DNA from: Echinarachnius parma
Taxonomy: Eukaryota; Echinodermata; Echinoidea; Clypeasteroida; Echinarachniidae
Reading direction: 5' to 3'
DNA: 64,000 nucleotides
NCBI GenBank assembly: GCA_037951105.1
Contig: JBAMJV010005516.1
Span: 1 to 64,000, forward strand
The position numbers and the translations under genes were made by a program. The notes below the pieces were generated by a model. That model saw only the letters and a list, made by a program, of their open reading frames with translations, was not told where the DNA came from and made no database searches. Position 1 is the first letter of the stretch. Each line of letters starts with the position of its first letter. Shown here in pieces: positions 24,877-36,660 of the stretch.

Positions 24877-25107
24877 CATATTGTCTCAAGCCGGTTGTTA
24901 CAGAGAACCTCCAGGTCACTTTCGTCAACGAACCAACGTTGAACACAACGGACGGTGCTGGAGCGTATTATACTGATGGGACGGTTGCTACTTACACGTG
25001 TGAAGATGGGTACACCGTTGCCTGTTCCTCCGACTCGGACCTGGGCCCCTGTACTACGAGTAAGTGCAACGATGGATCGTGGGACAAGAGTGTTCCGATC
25101 TGCCTCG
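24877..25107 (+). CDS. Sushi-protein gene, exon 4 (CCP domain 3)
   Basis: This 231-nt exon starts after CTATCGCAG and ends at the consensus donor GTAAGTAT, phase 1-1, joining exon 3 through a GCA codon. Four cysteines sit at the sushi positions (AYC, YTC, SKC, PIC) and NDGSWD gives the conserved Trp. Two additional cysteines (VAC and GPC) lie in an insertion of about 10 residues between C2 and C3, so a third disulfide is likely. The gene must continue, because this exon ends at a donor, but I find no fifth exon before the LINE that starts at 25914. The missing part may lie beyond the insertions or beyond the window. Confidence 0.85.
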
Positions 25108-25346
25108 GTAAGTATAAATAGTGAAATTTTCAAATGTATTAGTTGTTGTTGTTGTTTGTTCCTAATATTTTCACATTGGTACACAGTACAACCTGACCTG
25201 TAGTAGTAACTTTTATTCAGTATTTTGTTAATAAACCAAAATTAATTTGCATTGAAAACAAATCATCTGACTGAAACAAACATATAACAGAAGAACTACT
25301 TATTCTCCTTATTTAGTTCTCGACAGGATCCATCACTCAGGACAGT

Positions 25347-25408
25347 GACGTAAAGTGGTCGCTTGTGGTGCATCCCCCCCCCCCCCCCCCCCTCGTAGCT
25401 ACGCCAGT
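25347..25408. mobile_element. Tiny hAT-like MITE remnant
   Basis: CAGTGACGTAAAG and, after a C homopolymer, GTAGCTACGCCAGT resemble the paired termini of the larger elements at 15184 and 21224, with almost no interior. I see no clear target duplication. Confidence 0.35.
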
Positions 25409-25808
25409 CAGAGTGTTATAAACATATCTATAACTTCACAGTCTTTACTGGGACTTCCCTTGGGCTAAACCCCCTGTCCAGAAACAATTATTAGCAAACT
25501 GCATTTCAATTTTAGGAGCTCCAAATTATCAGTTATACAGTGAGGAACTACAGAGTGAGTCAGAAAAAATGTCCCACTTTTGTAAAGTTGTATTGTTTGA
25601 AATATGAATATTTAATCATGGGTTTCATGATATGACTTGATAGAGTTATCCTCCCAGTACATGTAGGTACCATTTTCATTTGAATCTCTGCACGCATGAC
25701 TGAACATCAGACAATCTTTAGAAGACTCCAGATCTCACTTGCGCCAAGTTACTGGGTAAGGAATAAAACAGTGCTTTAGACAAAGACAGTCAGACAGACA
25801 GACTGATA

Positions 25809-25869
25809 CACACACACGCACACACGCACACACACGCACACCCATAGACACAAACGCACGCACACACAT

Positions 25870-25912
<43 letters not shown>
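25809..25912. repeat. (CA)n microsatellite
   Basis: A long, slightly interrupted CA array directly abutting the poly-A (seen as poly-T) end of the LINE on the - strand, a common insertion neighbourhood. Confidence 0.9.
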
Positions 25913-25913
<1 letters not shown>

Positions 25914-25915
<2 letters not shown>

Positions 25916-28900
25916 TTTTTTTTTTAAAGTGATTTTTATTCCTCCAAATTAATACATTTACAATTGAATATACATAAACAAAATATGTCCAATGTGAACA
26001 TCTTAAACAGAGAATACAACAAATTACAATTCTAATGAAAGAAAGTATAAATAATTACCTTGCATACATAAACAATTACAAATCTTACATCACATAATTA
26101 TAAACTACAGACGCATAATGATAATTGGAGGTTTTTAAGCTATGATAAAAAGAAGAAAAAAACAAAACAAAAGAAAGAAAGAAACAAACAAACAAACCCC
26201 CTCTACCCCCTACCCCCCCCCCCCCCACCCCCTGCACACTCACTCGCTCACACCTGGTCGGTAATCTGCTCAGATTCCTTTAGAAATGATTTTTTTACAA
26301 AATACATAATTATCAATACTTTTAAATATGACAGGCTCACGGGAGAAATATCGTTTTATTTTAAACTGCCTTACACATTAAATCTTATTATAATTTAACT
26401 GTTTCCCATTTTTGTAAGTGTAGCCCTAATTTCCCCATTTTAATTGCTATTTTCTCTTCTTGATCCTTATAATCTAATAAGAGTTTCTGTATTTTATCAA
26501 TGGTTGGTAGTACACCCTCTTTTCTAAATACAAATAAAATATATTTTACCATAAAAATTATAGTATTACACATTTGTATTCTATTTGAATTACCCGACAA
26601 TCCAACAAATATATCTCGCCAATTTAAGTCCTTCAATTCATCTAACTCATAACGTTGTATCAAAGCTTGCCATATCAATTTTACACTTAAACAAAACAAA
26701 AATATATGTGAATATGTTTCCTTTTCCTGTTTACAGTACGAACATAAATTATCTACAACAAATCCAAATCTAAATAAATGTTCTTTAGTATAAATTGCCC
26801 CATGCAGCAACTTAAATTGAAACTCTCTCTGCTTCCCTATCATTAATGTTATTCGTGGTCTAAAAAAACATTCACTTAGTTCTTTATCTATATAATTATA
26901 ATTATTTTGTCCATCCCTTATTTGTAAATCATATGACTTTTGCAATTCTTGAATAAAGTAATCATATATTTTTCTTGATGGTACATCCTTAAAACTTAAT
27001 GTTTTTTCCAAAATATGTAAGTTTATATTATAATTAATTAAATCTACCTCACAAAATTGTATCAAACCTAGCTCATTTTTCCAATCTCTCGGAATCGCAT
27101 GATATATATCAATTATTGTAAGCAAATTCTCACCTGTCATACCATGGTTCAAAAGATATGCAACGGGTTTAACTTGTCCATTATCAATAATATGATTCAA
27201 CATAACGATCCCTCGTTCGAATAACTCTTGATCAAATACCATCTTATTTTTTTTTAATACATATGTTCCTATTATTAAAAATAATTGGATTCATACAACC
27301 ATTAGCATGCCTTAAATTATCAATCTCTTTCCAAGCTTTCAACATTTCCAAATAATAAAGTGGAATCTTCAAACTAAACTTCATCTTTTGCATTTCATAA
27401 TCACATAAAAAAATTAGCCTTCCTCCCACTGAACTTAAGCAATAATCAAAAAATAACTTCCATCCCAAATTTCTTTCTCCATATAATAATCGTTTCACCC
27501 ACATTATCCGCTGCGTTCTAACAAATAATTCAAAATTAATCATTTTTACTCCACCATAATTATAATTTTGATACATAATCTTTCTTTTTATACGATCTTT
27601 TCCTCCCCATATAAAATCAAACGATATTTTCTCCACTTCTATATAAACCCATAAGGGAACAGCAAGGAGAGATGAAACATAATTCAACTTTGTTAATGCA
27701 TACGTTTTCAATAAATAAATTTAACCCATAATAGTCAAATCCCGTTGTTTCCACCAACCTAAAAGCTTTTTAATTTTACTTAATATTTCTTTATAGTTTA
27801 GATCGTCTTTTAATCTAAAATCGACCGAAAAATTAACACCTACAATTTTTACTTCCTTAACAAATTTTCCAAATAAAGGCCCATCTGGTTTCCCAGTTTC
27901 CTCACCCATATACATAAAATGTGTCTTTTCCTTATTAACTTTCAAGCCACTTACTTTTTCAAATTCTTCAAATATATATTGCAACCTTCTTATAGAGTCT
28001 ATATCTTTCAAAAAAATTGTCATATCATCTGCATACAATACTTGTCTTATTTTATGCTTCCCAAAATGTATCCCTTTAATTATTTTGTCCCTCCTTACTT
28101 CATGTGCCAATAATTCTATTGCAACCAAAAACAAATATGGCGACAATGGATCACCTTGTCTGACCCCCCTTTCTATATTAAAATAACCAGTAGAATTCCC
28201 CCCATTCATAATACAACTACTTATACCATTATATAATATTTTCACCCAAGAACAAAATGAATCACCAAAACCAAACAATTTTAACACTTTCAATAAATAT
28301 TGATGGGATACAGAGTCAAAAGCTTTTTCAAAATATACCGCAACCAGAAACCCTGTCCTTGCTCCAAATGTTTAGAATAAAATAATATATCCTCTATTAA
28401 TCGAACCGCTTCCCCAATATTCCTGTCTTTTATATATCCCACCTGATCAAAATGAATTATTTCAATTAAAACCTTTTTAATCCTAGTTGCTAAAACCTTC
28501 GATAATATTTTGTAATCTACATTTAACAGCGTAATGGGTCTATAATTTTTAATATGCGTCGCATCTTTTCCCTCTTTCTCTATCAATGTTATATTCCCTT
28601 GTTTTTGAGATACCGTCAATTCCCCCCTTAAAAATGTTTTATTTAATACTTCTACCAACAAATCCCCTAATATGGGCCAAAATGTTTCATAAAATTCCAC
28701 CGTAAAACCATCATTTCCAGGGGATTTATTCCATTTCATTTCTTTCAAAACTTTAAAACACTCATCTTTCGTCATTTTACCTTCACATAATTCTTTATTC
28801 TGTTCACTTAACTTTAAAATATCATCAAAAAATAAACCATTATTTTGACCACTATTATTCCTCAAAGAATATAATTTTTCATAAAATTTCTTTATCTCTT

Positions 28901-30890
28901 TTAAAATGTCATTTTTATCTCTAGTAATTTCTCCATTTTCCTTATACACTTCTCTAATGACACTTTTCCTCTTATTTACTTTTAACAATTGTTCAAAATA
29001 CTGAATATTATTTTCCCCTTCTTCAAACCAAGCTGCTCTAGAACGAACTTTAATGCCCTGTCTAGAAAAATCATACAATTTATCCAACTTATCTTTTTTA
29101 AATTTAATACTATCAATAACAAACCTAGTTGCCCCTTCGACTAACTGGTTTTCTAAATCCTTAATTTCAGTCTCCAACGTCTCTTTTTCAAGTTTCCTTA
29201 ATTTCGCCTTTTCACGTGAATATTTCATGGCGTATTCCCTCATTTTCATTTTTAAAAAATCCCAAAATACTAATTTATTCGAAATCCTAGGTCCCCATTC
29301 ATTTTTCAATTCAAATATTCTATCATGCATCCCCTCAACAAAATGTTTATCCATACATAAACTATTATTAAATTTCCAATACGATTTTCCAAAAACAAAC
29401 TTATCCACTAAATGCTGAAATTGCAATTTAATACCCGAATGATCCGGTGTTATCGATACCAAAATTTCACACTTATTTACTTTTTTTTCTAAACTACATG
29501 ATATAAACCAATAATCTAAACGACTTTGGACTAAGGGCGACCTTTGTCTAAAAGTAAACTGTCTAGCATTAGGATTCCTTTTCCTCCATATATCTTCTAA
29601 ATCATATTTATTCAAAAATCTTATTAATACCTCAATAAACCTAGATTTTAATACTGTGTTTGGCCCTTCATAATCCATGCCCCCTTCCATTACAGTATTA
29701 AAATCTCCCCCTAATATTACTGAATAATCCTTGTCAAAAACTTCACAAATACCTTTGTCTACCTTATTAAAAAAATCAACCTGTAATTGTACTTTATCTC
29801 TTGTAGGGAAATACACATTTCCCAACACAAATTTAACCCCTTGTACTTCCCCTTTAAATATAATGTACCTCCCTTCTCCATCTATTACAACTGCATCCCG
29901 TTTAAAATCTAAAAGAGGAGAAAATAAAATAAGAACACCTCTACTGTGGTTTGACCCATGGCTAAAGAACATTGGCCCGCCCCATTCCTTTTTCCACTGT
30001 TCTTCTACTTCTATAGTACTATATGTTTCCTGTAAAAAAGAAATATCACTTCCTTTACATTTACACCATTCAAAAATGCGTGTTCTTTTATCCTTATTCC
30101 GTAACCCTCTAACATTTAAAGTAATCCAAGAAAAATTCACCATTTTATTTTACATGTATACAAAGACTTTAAATTGACCTCATAATCTGTTTCCCCCGTG
30201 AGCATGTTTATACCAAAAAAATAACTACAACGAAACCTAACTAACGTATCAACAAACATATTGACTGTGAGCAGACCCCGACCCGTACACAACACACACA
30301 CACCCTTCCCAACCCAACCATATAACAAATATAACCCACCATACGACATGACGATCAAGTAAAAAAACAACCAAAAACAGACTGCTATCTCGCAGCTCCT
30401 CCTCCTCCTCCTCCTCCCCCCTTTTTTCAGCTTAAAATTGCCCACCCTATCTTCCCCGACGCAGCCCATGCATGCGTTATTTACAAATAATGTCCACTAT
30501 AGTCCCATGTCCTACTATTATACTTTAAACACTGTATGAATCCGTGCCATGAATTCCTACGCCACAATACTATAGACCCTTAAAAAGGACTAACAAAATA
30601 AACAACATTTACATAAATTTAATGAACAGAACGTACACTAGGGCACTAACATAAATTATATAGCCCACCCATGAATGAACCTGTACCATAAATTCCTACG
30701 CTAACATACTATAGTCCCTTAAAAAGGACTAATACCAATTTTAAAAAAAAGAACAACATTTACATGAATTTAGTGACCCAGAACGTGCCCTAATGAACCT
30801 GTGCCGTGAATTCCTATGCAAAATAACTAATTCAAATAAAATAATATAAACCTTCATAAATTAGTGAACCAGAACGTGTACTAGCATTAA
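25914..30890 (-). mobile_element. Tx1/L1-type LINE, - strand copy
   Basis: Read on the - strand, the element ends with AATAAAAATCACTT and a poly-A run (plus-strand T run 25914-25925). This is the same 3' end as the + strand copy ending at 56026. ORF2 is at 30143-26388. Upstream of it, three direct repeats of about 125-140 bp (around 30535, 30672 and 30797, sharing GAATTCCTA and GAACGT blocks) may be 5'-UTR monomers. The 5' limit is set by the start of the 8-kb inverted-terminus unit at 30909. Confidence 0.85.
26388..30143 (-). pseudogene. Tx1/L1-type LINE ORF2 (endonuclease-reverse transcriptase), broken
   Basis: The ATG at 30143 opens a 617-codon frame with an APE endonuclease: TLNVRGLRNKDKR, SFLQETY, HSRGV, LGGDFNT, QSRLDYWF and TPDHSG. 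The reverse transcriptase begins with NKSPGNDGFTVEFYETFW, NYRPITLLNVDYKI and DQVGYIKDRNIGEA. A frameshift near 28350 moves it to the frame carrying EKAFDS, RGVRQGDPLSPYLF and YADDM. An in-frame TAA follows RDLTIMG near 27720, and a second frameshift is near 27243. The C-terminal domain (LHGAIYT, DNLCSYCKQEKETYSHIF) contains the Cys/His knuckle of L1-type ORF2 and ends at 26388. It is similar throughout to 51244-54988. Confidence 0.92.
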
Positions 30891-30919
30891 AATGGCCAGG
30901 CAAATTCCCTGCTGGAAAG

Positions 30920-31990
30920 TTCACACTCATTCACAGTGTGAATCACAGTGTGAATCACACTGTGGTTCACAGTGTGAATCACAGAGCGCTTCACACTGTG
31001 TATTTCGGGCGTTTTCACAGCGTGGTCGCGTCGTTCCACGGTGTGAATCACAGTGTGAATCACAGTGTGAATCACAGTGTGGTTCACAGTGTGAATCACA
31101 GTGTGGTTCACAGTGTGAATCACAGTGTGGTTCACAGTGTGAATCACACTGTGAACCACTGTGTGGACACACTGTGGAACGACGCGGCCACACTGTGAAA
31201 ACGCCCGAAATACACAGTGTGAAGGCATTTTCACAGCGTGGCCGCGTCGTTCCACAGTGTGAATCACAGTGTGAATCACTGTGGTTCACAGTGTGGTTCA
31301 CAGTGTGAATCACAGTGTGGTTCACAGTGTGAATCAGTGTGGTTCACAGTGTGAATCACAGTGTGGTTCACAGTGTGAATCAGTTTGGTTCACAGTGTGA
31401 ATCACAGTGTGGTTCACAGTGTGAATCAGTGTGGTTCACAGTGTGAATCACAGTGTGGTTCACAGTGTGAATCAGTATGGTTCACAGTGTGAATCAGTGT
31501 GGTTCACAGTGTGAATCACAGTGTGGTTCACAGTGTGGTTCACAGTGTGAATCACAGTGTGGTTCACAGTGTGGTTCACAGTGTGAATCAGTGTGGTACG
31601 ACACGGCCACGCTGTGAAAACGCCCGAAATACACAGTGTGAAGCGCACTGTGATTCACAATGTGAACCAGTGTGATTCACACTGTGAATCAGTGTGATTC
31701 ACACTGTGAATAACCGGAGATTCACATTGTGACCACACTCTGAAACACACTGTGGTTCATAGTGTGAACCACACTGTGAAACGGTGTGACCACATTGTGA
31801 AAACGCCCGAAATACACAGTGTGGAGCGCACTGTGATTCACAATGTGAACCAGTGTGATTCACATTGAATAACCGGAGATTCACATTGTGAAAATGCCAA
31901 AATTTATCATTGTGAAAACCTCACACTGTGAAATGCCCACCACATTGAAACTGTTTACTGTGTGGACATTCAATGTGACACATTATACTG
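30920..31990. repeat. Left subterminal array of CACAGTGTGAA palindromes
   Basis: Over 1 kb of alternating TTCACAGTGTGAATCACAGTG and GTGTGGTTCACAG variants. At intervals a longer cassette (CGGGCGTTTTCACAGCGTGG then CGCGTCGTTCCAC) appears in both orientations, at about 31007, 31170-31222, 31230, 31595 and 31795. All six frames are open over much of it only because the short motif has no stop codons; the His/Cys-rich open frames are not genes. Confidence 0.9.
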
Positions 31991-32640
31991 TGTGACATTG
32001 CCATATTTGGAAATGAAATTATTTGTTTAATTCTACAATGTTAAATCTGTCAAACTATGGAAGTGTAGTCTGGTAAATCTTAGTACATAATATGAAGAAG
32101 AAAAGGTTGATAATCATTGTCTGCTTGTGAAACTCAACTTTAATAGATATTTACCCTCAAATCGATACAAAACATAAATAACTATATCCGCTACCTAAAA
32201 AAAAAAACAGTAAAAGAATAATAAAGAACATGCTTAATATTATAATTGTTCATAAAACCAATACGGGGTTTCTTTAACATTCACTCATTACGTTTTCTGT
32301 GTCCAAAGTATTGATTTTGGTTTTAGAAAAAAACACTAAATTGTCATTTTGTCTGCATCAGCATTTCAAATCTAAATGGGTCTATTTGTGTATTTATACA
32401 GTTTATATTAAAGAAATTAATGAATTGTCATTCTGTCTGCATCGAGTCACATTGATTGATTTATCTGCGTCTATCAATGTCCATATCAACTAGCTTATCT
32501 AATCTATCTTAATCTATATTCCAATGGTCATAATGAATAAATTATTAGATGCTTAAATTCAAGGTTAAACAAATCAATGACCATTGTGGGTGTGTGTGTG
32601 AATCCCACTTGTAAATATTTCTGTATAAATAATCTCTTAG

Positions 32641-33015
32641 CTACGCTGGCTCGCGTCTTTCTCTAGATGATAGTCTAACACGATTATCAGGCCGTGAATC
32701 AAGGTCATGGTCACCGGGCAAGTCACTGTCGTGCTCCCCAAGCCGCGAACGCGAATCACCTGTAGCCATCACCGGGCGAACTTGTGTTACCATGGTGGTG
32801 TATCTCAAACGAACGCTCATCGAGATGCCTGATAACTGTTGCCTTCTTCCAGTGATCATCTCTCGAGTCGGTTGCATGCAAACAGTATCTTGCTCTTGAG
32901 TCATTATGTCTTCCTGTCATAATAGAAAGACTGTCTCTGCTGGTTAAAGTTCAACCGTTGCATCTCATGCTTTAGTCTCTTGGGAAGAGACTGTGCTGCA
33001 TGAGCCGTCGGGATA
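32641..33015 (-). pseudogene. Ty3/Gypsy integrase C-terminal remnant
   Basis: On the - strand, three frames in succession carry pieces typical of the end of a Gypsy-type integrase. The first is HAAQSLPKRLKHEMQR followed by RQSFYYDRK. Then, after a stop, comes DTVCMQPTRE. In a third frame is WKKATVIRHLDERSFE. In known elements this order is a Tyr-Tyr-Asp-Arg segment, then a GD-x-V-R-M-Q-P core, then a W-x-x-A-x-V segment. The copy has at least one stop and one frameshift and no neighbouring RT or LTRs that I can see, so it is an old fragment. Family assignment is by motif memory only. Confidence 0.5.
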
Positions 33016-33789
33016 AAAAAAAGGCCGCTCTTTAGACTTCTGCCTCGAATAATGTTGGTGACGGAAACACCCCTCGGACTCAGCCATGATCGCTCCATAG
33101 ACCCCCATTTTGAAGTTGGTTGAGGCACACCCCCACTACTTAGAACCCCATTTAGAAGTCGGCCAAGGCACACCTCCGCTCTTTAGACCCCTGTTCAGCC
33201 TTGCCCCTGTTTATTTCTCTCATCTCTGTGGAGTTCGCTTCTGGCAATCTTCCCATAGTGTATTCTATCAAGAAAGAAATACAAATAAATGAGAAAAACA
33301 AATGTTAATAGTGAAATGCTTGCATGAACTTGTAATCATTAAAATGATAGGATGATGAATACAAAATATGTCCAAAGCTGCTGATCCAATCTATAATACC
33401 TGAAAAGATACGACAAGTGTGCTAGTCCTGTAGATATCCCTATGGCCTAATGTTCATTAGTCCAATGGTTTTTTGTTTACTATTCCATGTTCTAAATGGT
33501 TTATAGGGAAAAAAGGTGGCAATTGAGCAATCTTTTGTATAAACATTATAAAAATAGTTAGCTATTTCGCATATTTATGTAATAAGATCACAGGACCTAA
33601 TTAAAAACATTTATTTAGCGTGTTTTGGGGTAAGGAATTCATTTCCGGTGCTCATTTCACAACACTCTGAAATCCAAGATGGGTGCACCTCATTGGCATA
33701 TACATGAACATGAACATTATTGTTTTCTTTTGTTGCTAAAGCCATTAATAAGCAAAAAGTACAGGGTATTTTTTGTCAATCATATTGTA

Positions 33790-34200
33790 CAGTGTGTCTC
33801 AAAAATAATGGTACAGTAGGAAAATATTTCTTTAACTTCTAATGAATACAGCATATTTCGGCACTTATTCCAAAGTTGATGACTTGTAAACTAAGTCCGC
33901 AGAAAAAAAATTCCATGAAAATAAACACAGTAGTGATTTTAGGCTAATTTTCTGATGCTTGATCTCAATTAGCAGCCAGTTTAAGCCCAAAATCAGCAGC
34001 GTGATTGCCACTTCGTCGGCTTACGTCAACTAGAGAATTTAGTGTGGCGTCGTATACAGAAACTATGGGGCGAAGTTCTTTAGATGAGGTCACAGTCACA
34101 CCAATAGAGGGCAGCATAATAAATGTTGGTGATTTAAAAGGGGGTTCCCAGGACAATTACATATTTACTAATTATCCCCAAATTGATTGATTTCATGGGA
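33790..34200 (-). repeat. Dispersed repeat, inverted copy of 6650-7060
   Basis: Matching blocks in reverse order include GGCACTTATTCCA, AAACACAGTAGTGATTT, AATTAGCAGCCAGTTTA and AGACAATTAG-type sequence. The left edge lies next to a mariner-like motif, TACAGTGTGTCTCAAAAATA. Confidence 0.6.
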
Positions 34201-34394
34201 AATGACTGCCAAATTCTTTTTCTTGAGGAAAAATTGCATATATATCATTATACATCATAGAGAGCCTAATTGTGCAAATTAGGCCAACTATTAGAGTCAT
34301 GAGATATGGTCGTTTGTACTCTAGCCATTCTGCATTTTGTATTACACCATAATAATTAATAAGTGAGAATGTCCATTGCCATTTTCAGTAACAT

Positions 34395-34631
34395 AAATCC
34401 AAGATGGCCGCCTTTGGCTTTTGTAAGGAGAGAATGTTTTTAGTCCGTTTGAATGCATTTATTTCATGAATGTATTTTTTATTTACTGTTCAAAACAAAC
34501 TGAATTGTGAGTCCAGTATTCTAGTTGCTTATGGTATTTTAATGATAATTAAGATATCCCGATCCTATAAACCAACAAAGGAACACATTTATTCTAGCTC
34601 GACTAATTTCCGGAGCGGCCATCTTGGATTT
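34395..34631. repeat. Inverted pair AAATCCAAGATGGCCGC
   Basis: The 17-mer at 34395-34411 is exactly inverted at 34615-34631. The pair bounds about 240 bp of AT-rich sequence and may be a MITE. A related AAATCCAAGATGG occurs at about 33670. Confidence 0.5.
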
Positions 34632-35284
34632 ATTTGGGTTTTTCCATTTCAATGCGCTGATAGCTGATACAACTGATATAAGTACCTGTTTAAGAGTCTT
34701 TCATTCCTGTTTGGCTAGCTCTCCTAAACTCGAGATGTCTTTGAAGCAGCTGTAGCAAGAGCTGAAAATAGAACAATGAAAAGAGGTTAATATATTGCCT
34801 TCCTTTTATTTGTATTTTGAATATTACTATTAGTGTTATAGTTTAGAGATGCACTAACACATTGACGAACATCCTTGTGAATGGGCTTACGAAAGCAATT
34901 TGTCATCAATTTGCAATGATCACAACCCCTGATCCAAGTTTTAAGAAAGAAGAAGATTCTGAAGAATCAGAAAGACATAGTAGTTTAGGGTAATTTACGA
35001 TAGAATACTGAGTACAGTACTATAATTTCAATTTACAATAATTTCTTCCCATTTTCTGGTGGCCCTGAAAACAAATTTCCTGGCCCAAAATGTGATTTCA
35101 TGAACAAATTTTGAACATCTCCTTGACAATCAGGCCACAAAAATATGACTCCTACAATTTTACTGTGTTACTGTGTGTCAAGTCATGCTACTTTGTCACT
35201 GTTCCCCCACCACCTAACTTAGTCAATGGCTCAATGCAGTACTACTTACATGTATACCATCTCTATAGCAAATTACAAACTTAC

Positions 35285-35419
35285 CAATGATGCCATTTTG
35301 TTGACTGTTGTCAGGTTGGTGCAAAGACTCAGTCCGCATCTCAGCTGTCAACGTGACATCATCTGCTTGGCTCCCAACATTGTCAGTGCTTGTTGTCATA
35401 ATGTCTCTGAACCTCAAAT
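35285..35419 (-). CDS. Exon-like segment, unknown protein
   Basis: On the - strand a 135-nt open segment lies between an acceptor (TTGTCTTAAAATTTAG) and a consensus donor (GTAAGTTTG). It encodes about 45 residues rich in Thr, Ser, Asp and Gln, including RDIMTTSTDNVGSQADD and LTAEMRTESLHQ. I do not recognise a domain. It lies inside the 8-kb unit, so it could be an exon of a gene carried by that unit or of a host gene on the - strand. No partner exon is established. Confidence 0.35.
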
Positions 35420-36039
35420 CTAAATTTTAAGACAAAAGAGGAAACAGCATCAGAAACAAGTACACTACTAGTATGGATACGGGACTTTTAGAATTGAGTA
35501 CACTCAGTACATGTAACTCACTTACTCATGTGGTGCAGGAAGTAAGCGGGGAATACATGGCCATGATGGCAGTCCTTCAGATAGCAGCGACACTTTTGAG
35601 ATGGATCATTTACTGACAAATCCTATATTGCAGATTTCTCTACATTTCCAACATTTTAGGAAGATAATTTCTAGGGCCAGTTATGTTTGATTTTGCCAAA
35701 TTTATTTTAAATTCAGAATTTTGCAGTGCACAAGCGAGTTGCAAAGAGGTTATAGTTATCCGTTCAGTACGGTACAAGTACAGTGCTACCGTACTGAACG
35801 GATAATAACCTCTTTGTAAAATCGTTGTAAAATCTCCCAAATCGCCGTAATTATAAAATGACATGTATAGCGACACACGAGATCGGTGAGTTGAAGTACA
35901 TTATAGTAGCCCTAAATGTATTGATAGGGCTACACATTTCGCGCAAAGTACGAAAATATGTGTTTTTTTTAGTCGAAGTCAAATGATTTTCCGTAAGTAA
36001 CTTTTACTGGTGACAAGGCCCGCACGGCAGAGTGAATGG

Positions 36040-36660
36040 GTAGCGTCTATCGCTAGAATGCCGACAGTGAAAATGACAATAATAATGTCAAAGAGGCCAT
36101 GAAAGCGATAGATTTGTCGATCTAGTGCGTGTCATGCCTACATTGCTACAAATTTACAAATGTATACATTCGTATTGTTCAATATTCCATCTTCATTCTC
36201 ATGCACACTCGATTCAAATCTACAAATCTAGCACTTTTATGGCCTCTTTCACAATATTACTGAAACATTTTATTGTGTCGGCCTTCTACATGTTCTAGCG
36301 CTATATCGCTAGACGCTATGAGTATGATTGCCGCCCGCCGTACGAGCAGATAACATCCTCATTGACAACCATTTGTCGATTACGTTACTGCGTGGTCTGT
36401 CCATCCGCAATCGTAAATACAGACTACAAAATTAGCACAAAAAACAAAATTTCTATGTATTTATGACTACCAGTAACCATCATGACCATGCACGGTAATC
36501 GACAAATGGTTGACGACGACGGTGTTATTGGCTCACACCGCAGGGGGCAATCGGAGCGTCTAGCGCTATAAAACCGACAGAAGAATATTTCAGTTACATA
36601 TATCAACGACAACAATGAGGCCATGAAAGCGTTAGATTTGTCGATCTCGTACTACACTCC
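36040..36660. repeat. Three related blocks, one inverted
   Basis: The block GAGGCCATGAAAGCG-TAGATTTGTCGATCT is present at 36093-36130 and 36613-36650 in direct orientation. A related inverted block lies at about 36225-36400 (ATGGCCTCTTTCACAAT, CTAGCGCTATATCGCTAGACGC, ACAACCATTTGTCGATTAC) and pairs with 36480-36660. The centre is near 36437. No coding sequence. Confidence 0.6.

Noticed and set aside
30892..31325. Overlapping 130-138-residue open frames rich in Ser, His and Cys on both strands
   Set aside because: They are produced by the CACAGTGTGAA repeat, which lacks stop codons in every frame; there is no start context or protein-like composition.
30887..31990. CRISPR-like appearance of regularly repeated short motifs
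   Set aside because: Repeats are palindromic, of irregular spacing, without unique spacers, and the DNA is eukaryotic.
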